64,000 nucleotides of DNA from a beta proteobacterium AAP99 (GTDB taxonomy: Bacteria; Pseudomonadota; Gammaproteobacteria; Burkholderiales; Burkholderiaceae_C), in NCBI GenBank assembly GCA_001295775.1, contig LJIA01000005.1, positions 124,001 through 188,000 on the forward strand, given 5' to 3'. Below are positions 58,477-64,000 of the stretch, piece after piece (position 1 is the stretch's first letter; each line of letters begins with the position of its first letter). Below the pieces are notes generated by a model. The model was given only the letters and a program-made list of their open reading frames with translations. It did no database searches and was not told the DNA's origin. Made by a program: the position numbers and the translations under genes.

Positions 58477-58911
58477 TCAAACCGTCTTGACGGTGAGGCT
58501 TACGTCCACGTTGTTGCGCGTGGCGTTGCTGTAGGGGCAGACCTGGTGCGCGGTGTGGATGAGCTTTTCGGCGTCTTCCTGGGACAGGCCGCCCACAGTG
58601 GCGACCATGTCCACCTTGAGGCCGAAGCCGCCGGCGTCGTTGGTGCCGATGCCCACGGCGCAGTCGATGGCGATGCTGCTCGGGTTGAGCTTGAGCATGC
58701 TCTTGGCGACGAACTCGGCGGCGCTGCCGAAGCAGGCGGCGTAGCCGGCGGCAAAGAGGTCTTCAGGCGTGGTGGTGCCGGGCTTGCCGGGGCCGCCCAT
58801 GGCCTTGGGGATGGAGAGATCCACGCTGACGATGCCGTCGCTGGACTGGGTGTGGCCGTTGCGGCCGCCGGTGGCGTGGGCGTGGGCGGTGTACAGAACC
58901 TTCAGGGCCAT
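58477..58911 (-). CDS. ohr: Organic hydroperoxide resistance protein
   Basis: This 144-aa thiol peroxidase reduces organic hydroperoxides. The reactive Cys lies in FAAGYAACFGSAAEFVA and the resolving Cys in AHQVCPYSNATRNNVDV. The conserved Arg is found early in GGRNGHTQS. It forms a domain-swapped dimer in the family and uses lipoamide as reductant. A GGAG ribosome site and a perfect palindrome at 58930-58941 lie just upstream, as expected for a peroxide-controlled gene. No ohrR regulator is in the window. Confidence 0.94.
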   Translation of the reverse strand: MALKVLYTAHAHATGGRNGHTQSSDGIVSVDLSIPKAMGGPGKPGTTTPEDLFAAGYAACFGSAAEFVAKSMLKLNPSSIAIDCAVGIGTNDAGGFGLKVDMVATVGGLSQEDAEKLIHTAHQVCPYSNATRNNVDVSLTVKTV

Positions 58912-58929
58912 GCTGTTGCTCCTTCGTTG

Positions 58930-58941
58930 AGTGAATTCACT
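58930..58941. promoter_or_regulatory. Perfect palindrome AGTGAATTCACT upstream of ohr
   Basis: This 12-bp dyad ends 19 bases before the ohr ATG on the minus strand, just upstream of the ribosome site. Its position fits a repressor operator in the early leader, possibly for an OhrR/MarR-type protein encoded elsewhere. Confidence 0.45.
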
Positions 58942-59003
58942 TCATGGCGTGACGTCATGCTTCGACCGTGCGTCGAACGCCTGGCTTTGCGCGCTGGAAT
59001 TGA

Positions 59004-59032
59004 CGCCGCGCCAGCCGCAAGCTGGCGCGGCG
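59004..59032. terminator. Hairpin terminator of the molybdenum hydroxylase operon
   Basis: A perfect 12-bp stem (59004-59015 with 59021-59032) and 5-base loop follow the large subunit stop at 59043 on the minus strand. No clear U-tract. Confidence 0.65.
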
Positions 59033-59042
59033 GTGAGCCGGA

Positions 59043-61298
59043 TCAAACGATCTTGTCCGGGAACGGCATGTTGCGCAGACGCTTGCCGGTCAGCCTTGCA
59101 ATGGCATTGGCCAGGGCCGGGGCCAGCGGCGGCAGGCCGGGCTCGCCAATGCCGGTGGGCGGGTCTGCGCTCGGGACGATGGCCACATCCACCTCGGGCA
59201 TGTCGGTGATGCGCGGCACCTCATAGGCGCTGAAGTTGGTCTGCTCGACCATGCCGCCCTTGAAGGTGATCTGCTCGCCGGGCATGCAGGTGCCCAGGCC
59301 CATGAGCGCAGCGCCCTGTACCTGCGCCTCGATGTTGCGCGGGTTCACAGCGAGGTTGCAGTGCACGCCCGCCCAGACCTTGTGCAGCTTGGGCACACCG
59401 GCCGTGACGCTGGCCTCCACGATGAAGGCCACTGCGGTGTTGAAGCTCTCGTGCACGGCCACGCCCCAGGCCCGGCCTGCGGGCAGCGTGCGGGTGCCGT
59501 AGCCGCTCTTCTGCACGGCAAGATCCAGCGCGGCGTTGCAGCGCGCGCCCTTCTTTGAATCGAACAGCTTCTTGCGGTAGGCCACCGGGTCTTGCTTGGT
59601 GGCCATGGCAATCTCGTCGAGCAGGGTCTCCATCACGTAGGCAGTGTGGGTGGAGCCGACCGAGCGCCACCACAGCACCGGCACGTTCTGGCGGGGGTGA
59701 TGTACGGCCAGCTTCATGGGCATCGTGTAGGGGTCGCGCATGCCTTCGGTGATGGTGCCGTCGATGCCGTCCTTGATCAGGAAGCTCTCGAAGGGCGAGC
59801 CCGCCACGATGGACTGGCCCACGATGGTGTGGTCCCAGCCCAGGATGTTGCCCTGGGCATCAAAGCCGATGCTGGCCTTGTGCAGGTGCGAGGGGCGGTA
59901 GTAGCCGGCGGCCATGTCGTCCTCGCGGCTCCACATCACCTTCACGGGCGCAGGCGTGCCGCTCTTGAGCAGGCCCATGGCCACAGCCACGGCTTCCACG
60001 TGGTACTCCACCGTCGGCACGGCGCGGCGGCCAAAGCCCCCGCCAGACATCTGCACATTGATGCGCACCTGCTCAGGCTTGAGGCCCGTCATCTTGGCGA
60101 TGGTGCCGGCGTCCACGCCGGGCATCTGTGAGGCGCTCCAGACCTCGCACTTATCCTTGGTGAGATCCACCACGCAGCTCATCGGCTCCATGGCGGCGTG
60201 CGCCAGGTAGGGGAACCAGAACTCGGCGTCGATCTTGTTGGGTGCGCCGGCGATCTTGCTGGTGTCGTCGCGGAACTTGGAGAGGCTGCCGGGCTTGGCG
60301 GCCAGCTCGCGGTACTCGGCCATCTGGCGGGCACTGTCCACCTTGGCCACGCTGGCCAGATCCCAGTTCACCTTCATGGCATCGCGCGCCTGCTTGGCGT
60401 TCCAGTAGGTGTCCGCCACCACGGCCACGCCCTGCGCGCCCATGTCCAGCGGCACGGGGAAGATGGCCTTCACGCCGCGCATCTTGCTCGCGGCGTTGGC
60501 ATCGAAGCCCTTGAGCTTGGTGCTGAAGGTGGGCGGCTGGGCAATCACCGCCACCAGCATGCCCGGGCGCTTGACGTCGATCGTGTACTGCTGCGCGCCG
60601 CGGCTCTTGTTGCGCGCGGCCAGCAGCGTGACGGGCTGACCGATGATCTTGAAGTTCTTCGGGTCCTTGAGCGTGACCTTGGCGGGCACAGGCTGCTTCA
60701 TCGCAGCAGCGGCCAGGCTGCCGTAGGTGGCGCGGCGGTTGCCAGGGCCAGTCACCACGCCCTTGTCGGTGCTGCACTGCTCGGGCTTGACCTTCCACTG
60801 CTGCGCGGCGGCGCCCACCAGCATGGCGCGCACGCGCGCGCCCAGCTCGCGGTACTGCGTGTAGCTGTTGGCAATGCTCTGCGAGCCGCCCGTGAGGTGC
60901 ATGCCCACCACCGGGTCCACATAGCGCGGGTCTGCCGTGCCGAAGGCGCTCCTGACCTTGGACCAGTCGGCGTCCAGTTCCTCGGCCGCGATCATCGGCA
61001 GGCCGGTCTCGATGCCCTGGCCCATGTCCAGGCGGTTCACGGTGATGGTCACCGTGCCGTCCGGCGCGATGCTGATGAAACCCTGCGGAATCTGCGTGGG
61101 CTTGAGACCGGGCCCACCGGCCTGGGCCACGGAAGGCAGCGAGGCTTCGGCCAGCGGGGCGAAGCCCAGCGCAAAGCCGCCCGCCCCGGCCGCGCCGGAG
61201 AACTTGAGAAAGTCGCGGCGCGAAAAGTTCGCGGGCGGCGTGTTGTCTGCCTCGACAAAGCGGGCAATCTGCTTGAGGGCCTGAAGGTCGTGGTGCAT
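59043..61298 (-). CDS. Molybdopterin-binding large subunit of an IorB-type hydroxylase
   Basis: This 751-aa protein is the catalytic subunit of a xanthine-oxidase family enzyme of the isoquinoline 1-oxidoreductase (IorB)/aldehyde oxidase type. It has a Tat signal FSRRDFLKFSGAAGAGGFAL, so it is probably exported with its partner. MSGGGFGRRAVPTVEYHVEA is a pterin contact, and the GEPGLPPLAPALANAI region near the end holds the catalytic Glu. There is no separate FAD subunit, typical of IorAB, which uses a membrane cytochrome as acceptor. The substrate may be an aldehyde or N-heterocycle. It lies 11 bases after the small subunit. Confidence 0.9.
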   Translation of the reverse strand: MHHDLQALKQIARFVEADNTPPANFSRRDFLKFSGAAGAGGFALGFAPLAEASLPSVAQAGGPGLKPTQIPQGFISIAPDGTVTITVNRLDMGQGIETGLPMIAAEELDADWSKVRSAFGTADPRYVDPVVGMHLTGGSQSIANSYTQYRELGARVRAMLVGAAAQQWKVKPEQCSTDKGVVTGPGNRRATYGSLAAAAMKQPVPAKVTLKDPKNFKIIGQPVTLLAARNKSRGAQQYTIDVKRPGMLVAVIAQPPTFSTKLKGFDANAASKMRGVKAIFPVPLDMGAQGVAVVADTYWNAKQARDAMKVNWDLASVAKVDSARQMAEYRELAAKPGSLSKFRDDTSKIAGAPNKIDAEFWFPYLAHAAMEPMSCVVDLTKDKCEVWSASQMPGVDAGTIAKMTGLKPEQVRINVQMSGGGFGRRAVPTVEYHVEAVAVAMGLLKSGTPAPVKVMWSREDDMAAGYYRPSHLHKASIGFDAQGNILGWDHTIVGQSIVAGSPFESFLIKDGIDGTITEGMRDPYTMPMKLAVHHPRQNVPVLWWRSVGSTHTAYVMETLLDEIAMATKQDPVAYRKKLFDSKKGARCNAALDLAVQKSGYGTRTLPAGRAWGVAVHESFNTAVAFIVEASVTAGVPKLHKVWAGVHCNLAVNPRNIEAQVQGAALMGLGTCMPGEQITFKGGMVEQTNFSAYEVPRITDMPEVDVAIVPSADPPTGIGEPGLPPLAPALANAIARLTGKRLRNMPFPDKIV

Positions 61299-61309
61299 GG
61301 TGCGGCTCC

Positions 61310-61768
61310 TCAGGCGATGGCCTTCGCTGCGTCCTTGATGGCCGCGCGAATGCGTTGATAGGTGCCGCAGCGGCAGATGTTGCCGGCCATGGCGGCGTCG
61401 ATGTCTGCATCGCTCGGATTCTTCTTGCCCTTGAGCAGTGCGGTGGCGCTCATGATCTGGCCGCTCTGGCAGTAGCCGCACTGCGCCACGTCGTGCTTGA
61501 CCCAGGCGTCCTGCACGGCCTTGCCCACACGGTCTCCGGCCATGGCTTCGATGGTGTTGATGCTCGCACCTTCCGCAGCCGCGATCGGCGTGACGCAGGA
61601 GCGGATGGCCGCGCCGTTCATGTGCACGGTGCAGGCACCGCAGGCCGCGATGCCGCAGCCGAACTTGGTGCCCGTGAGGTTCAGGTTGTCGCGCAGGGTC
61701 CAGAGGATGGGGGTGGACGAATCCACCTGCACATTCACTGGCTTGCCGTTGAGGGTGAACTTCGCCAT
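61310..61768 (-). CDS. 2Fe-2S small subunit of an IorA-type hydroxylase
   Basis: This 152-aa protein binds two [2Fe-2S] clusters. The first (plant type) uses [17 protein letters not shown] and a later Cys in RSCVTP. The second uses [17 protein letters not shown] and [15 protein letters not shown]. It passes electrons from the molybdenum subunit. The ATG at 61768 has AAAGGATCTTCC before it. It has no Tat signal of its own and would be carried by the large subunit. Both genes form a short leftward operon. Confidence 0.95.
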   Translation of the reverse strand: MAKFTLNGKPVNVQVDSSTPILWTLRDNLNLTGTKFGCGIAACGACTVHMNGAAIRSCVTPIAAAEGASINTIEAMAGDRVGKAVQDAWVKHDVAQCGYCQSGQIMSATALLKGKKNPSDADIDAAMAGNICRCGTYQRIRAAIKDAAKAIA

Positions 61769-61990
61769 GGAAGATCCTTTGCTGGAGGAGGTCAGGGGGA
61801 CGGCCGGGGCAATGCCGCTCAGCAATGAGCGTTGCACCTTGCGGGCACAGGGCATCGGACAGCATGCACCGCGATGCGTTCGGGCTGGAAACCAGCTTAG
61901 CGAAGGCCTGTTGCGGCGACGAAGGTCAGTTGCGGCTGGCGAGCGCACGACGGTCGAAGCTGCCGTCTTGGTGCAAACGATTGAGCCTGT

Positions 61991-62269
61991 TCAGAGTAGG
62001 CCGGGGCGCCAGGCTTCGCAAGCAGCAACCGCGTAGAGCGCCGGGCCGGCAGCGGGCGCCTCGGGTGTGCCGGGAAACTCGCCGGTTTCCTCGCAGGCGA
62101 GGCCCGCGTCATTGCCGGCACCCGGCGCCTGGGGCGGGGCGGCCTGCGGTTTGGCCCGAGGGCCGTGCAGTTCGGCCTGCGTGGCACGCACGGCCGGCGG
62201 TTCGCGCAGGGTTTCGATCCAGGCCGCACCCGCCGTGACCAGGACCCACGCAAGGATCAGCGCTCTCAT
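61991..62269 (-). CDS. Small putative secreted protein
   Basis: This 92-aa protein has a signal-like N-terminus (MRALILAWVLVTAGAAW) and a Pro/Ala-rich body with two Cys residues (LACEETGEF and VAACEAWRP). No family is recognised. The TGGAGGCCGGAG before the ATG is a plausible ribosome site, and codon use fits the genome. It stands alone between the PQQ dehydrogenase and IorA, so support is moderate. Confidence 0.5.
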   Translation of the reverse strand: MRALILAWVLVTAGAAWIETLREPPAVRATQAELHGPRAKPQAAPPQAPGAGNDAGLACEETGEFPGTPEAPAAGPALYAVAACEAWRPGLL

Positions 62270-62483
62270 CTCCGGCCTCCAGAAACATGCCGAAACGCGT
62301 CGCCTCTCCGTCCGGCCGCGCCCCGGGGCGGCCGGCCTTCCTCTCTCGATATCCGTCTTGCTTCAGGCCGGTCGATGCATGCCGCACCGGCTAGGAACAT
62401 TGTTAGAGGTTGTTGTTACTGCGGCTCCCGGCGCGCGTCCAGTCTGGCGCGCCGGTTCCGGCAGGTGCTCACATAGCACCCAT

Positions 62484-63689
62484 TCAGCGCGGCAGAATCC
62501 GCAGTACACGGCCGTTGTCCGCGTCGTCAGCCAGCACGTACAGCAGCCCGTCCGGACCCTGGCGCACATCGCGAATGCGCTCGTTGGCGTCCTTGAGGAT
62601 CACTTCCTCGCTGACGATCTTGTTGCCGTTGAGCTGGATGCGCATCACTGCACGCTCGCGCAGCGCACCGACAAACGCGCTGCCCTTCCACTGCGCGCCA
62701 TAGCGGTCACTGGTCAGAAAAGCCAGTCCGGACGGCGCGATCGAGGTCGGCCCCCACATCTTCACGGGCTGCTCCATGCCGGCCTTCTCGGTGCCTTCGC
62801 CGATGCGCAGGCCGGTCACGTACTGGCGGCCATAGGTGATGGTGGGCCAGCCGTAGTTCTTGCCCGCTTCGACGAGGTTGAGTTCGTCGCCACCCTGTGG
62901 GCCGTGCTCGTGCGCCCAGAGCTTGCCGTCGGCCGGGTTGAAGGCCGCGCCCTGGATGTTGCGGTGGCCGGCGCTGAAGATCTCGCCGGGCACGCCGGTG
63001 CGGGCCAGGAAGGGGTTGTCCTTGGGGATGCTGCCGTCCTTGTTCACGCGGATCATCTTGCCGGCGGTGTCCGACATGTCCTGGCTGCGGTCCTGCGCGC
63101 CGCGGTCACCGGTGCCCATGTAGAGCGTGCCGTCAGCCGCCTCGACGATGCGGCAGCCAAAGTGGTGGCGCGCACTGGTCTTCTTGGCCATGCGCCAGAT
63201 CACGCGCACGTTCTCCAGACCGCGGTTGTCTGCAGACAACTGCGCGCGTGCCAGTGCCGTACCCCAGACGTTGCTGGAGTCGCCCGTGCCCGGTTCGTTG
63301 AAGCAGAAGTAGAGGGTGCGGTTGCTGGCGAACTCGCGATCCGTGATCACATCCAGCAGGCCGCCCTGCCCCTGGGCCGCCACCGCTGGCAAACCGGTGA
63401 GCGGCGCGGAGAGCTTGCCGTCTGCCTCCACCACACGCATGCGGCCCGGCCGCTCGGTGACGATCATGCGCCCGCCCGGCAGGAAGGCCATGCCCCAAGG
63501 GTTGGACAGGCCGGTGGTCACCTGCTCGGTGCGCACGCCGGCGGTCTGAGCTGCGCTTGGGGCCGGCGACTGCGCCTGCACGCTGCCGATCAGCAGCAGC
63601 ACCAGCGTGCTGGCGGCCGTCGCGATGGTGAACAGGCGGGGCAGGGAAAACGGAGACTTGAGCGCGCGGGTCTGTGATTGGCGATTCAT
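62484..63689 (-). CDS. PQQ-dependent aldose sugar dehydrogenase (YliI-like)
   Basis: This 401-aa protein has a signal peptide (residues about 16-39) and the six-bladed propeller of the soluble glucose/sorbosone dehydrogenase family. LSNPWGMAFLPGGRMIVTER starts blade 1, ARHHFGCRIVEAADGTLYMG carries the catalytic His, and WAHEHGPQGGDELNLVEAGK and GWPTITYGRQY are PQQ and calcium contacts. A Cys replaces the usual Gly after HFG. It would oxidise sugars in the periplasm. PQQ synthesis genes are not in the window. Confidence 0.92.
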   Translation of the reverse strand: MNRQSQTRALKSPFSLPRLFTIATAASTLVLLLIGSVQAQSPAPSAAQTAGVRTEQVTTGLSNPWGMAFLPGGRMIVTERPGRMRVVEADGKLSAPLTGLPAVAAQGQGGLLDVITDREFASNRTLYFCFNEPGTGDSSNVWGTALARAQLSADNRGLENVRVIWRMAKKTSARHHFGCRIVEAADGTLYMGTGDRGAQDRSQDMSDTAGKMIRVNKDGSIPKDNPFLARTGVPGEIFSAGHRNIQGAAFNPADGKLWAHEHGPQGGDELNLVEAGKNYGWPTITYGRQYVTGLRIGEGTEKAGMEQPVKMWGPTSIAPSGLAFLTSDRYGAQWKGSAFVGALRERAVMRIQLNGNKIVSEEVILKDANERIRDVRQGPDGLLYVLADDADNGRVLRILPR

Positions 63690-63854
63690 GGAGAGGCGGC
63701 GTGCATGCAGATAAAAATGGACAACACGCAGCGTAGAAAAGCGCAGAGGCCGCAGCCAGCGCTTTGCCCTAGGACTTTCCTCTCCCGGTGAACCCCGATC
63801 CTGCGCGCGCACCAGCACAGCGGCAGCCCGCCTGACGCAGGCGCGCTGGATCAA

Positions 63855-64000
63855 TCAGGCGTTCACGTCCACCACGATGCGGCCGCGCACCTGCCCGGCC
63901 ATGAGCTGCTGCGCCAGATCGACGGCGCGCGCCAGCGGCACGTTCTGCGTCATGGCGTCCAGCTTGGCCATGTCCAGCTCGGCGGCCAGTCGCGCCCAGG
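63855..64000 (-). CDS. MDR-superfamily zinc-type alcohol dehydrogenase/quinone oxidoreductase, C-terminal end only
   Basis: Only the last 48 codons are inside the window, in frame from 64000 to a TGA at 63855. The text WARLAAELDMAKLDAMTQNV followed by AQQLMAGQVRGRIVVDVNA matches the C-terminus of the AcuI/YhdH group of MDR reductases (acrylyl-CoA reductase and related quinone oxidoreductases). The nucleotide-binding and substrate parts are outside, so the exact member cannot be named. Confidence 0.7.
   Translation of the reverse strand, partial: WARLAAELDMAKLDAMTQNVPLARAVDLAQQLMAGQVRGRIVVDVNA

Noticed and set aside
60151-61410. 419-aa minus-strand frame and 386-aa plus-strand frame over the IorB-type gene
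   Set aside because: Both overlap the well-supported large subunit and are Arg/Ala/Gly-rich shadows.

Overview
The window is 64 kb of GC-rich, almost fully coding bacterial chromosome. Gene content and order point to a betaproteobacterium, of Burkholderiales or Rhodocyclales type. The evidence is a CysB-type LysR regulator, the glnE / yhdP-nitrilase-tldD block, lptG-lptF divergent from pepA-holC-(Pro/Ala-rich protein)-valS, proteobacterial dnaE and alaS, and class I-alpha DAHP synthases. I cannot name a genus. I see no rRNA, tRNA, IS element, prophage or CRISPR array. The window cuts a gene at each end: a glycosyltransferase at base 1 and an MDR-type reductase at base 64000.

Layout. 1-2.7 kb: two divergent family-9 glycosyltransferases (LPS heptosyltransferase type) and a Cys/His NlpC/P60-like unknown. 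2.9-8.9 kb: dnaE, an unknown conserved protein, trhO (tRNA U34 hydroxylase) and a small acidic protein with an internal repeat. 9.0-12.3 kb: a pirin-pirin-flavodoxin operon divergent from a LysR regulator, probably a quinone/electrophile response unit. 12.2-16.7 kb: a hybrid PAS histidine kinase whose 3' end lies antisense to lysR, a third GT9 and a haem-motif diguanylate cyclase. 16.8-19.0 kb: two tandem DAHP synthases. 19.3-28.6 kb: tldD, a nitrilase-family amidase and yhdP, divergent from glnE. 28.8-32.4 kb: cysB, a candidate small RNA, and lptG-lptF. 32.7-39.0 kb: pepA, holC, a PopZ-like-architecture protein and valS. 39.1-46.4 kb: a lower-GC HEAT-like gene, a TusA-like protein, a GNAT, alaS with a lipoprotein, a duplicated-repeat periplasmic protein, a glycerophosphodiesterase and acylphosphatase.

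46.5-55.1 kb is the most coherent accessory-like region. A PmrAB-like two-component system heads a tightly packed six-gene leftward run (response regulator, kinase, MobA-like nucleotidyltransferase, M61 peptidase, GNAT, DUF2798). Across a 110-bp divergent promoter lies a rightward operon of EptA-type phosphoethanolamine transferase, PAP2 phosphatase and MipA/OmpV. That promoter holds a CTTCAG-N5-CTTCAG direct repeat resembling a PmrA box, so the whole divergon is probably one envelope-charge stress regulon.

55.2-64 kb: M3 oligopeptidase, an outer-membrane barrel protein overlapping a DUF5329 gene, ohr with a perfect palindrome upstream, a two-subunit molybdenum hydroxylase (IorAB type, Tat-exported), a small secreted unknown, a PQQ-type aldose dehydrogenase and the partial reductase. 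No single clearly novel system stands out. The best leads are the PmrAB/EptA divergon, the haem-GGEEF protein, the PopZ-like protein, the repeat proteins and the candidate sRNA.
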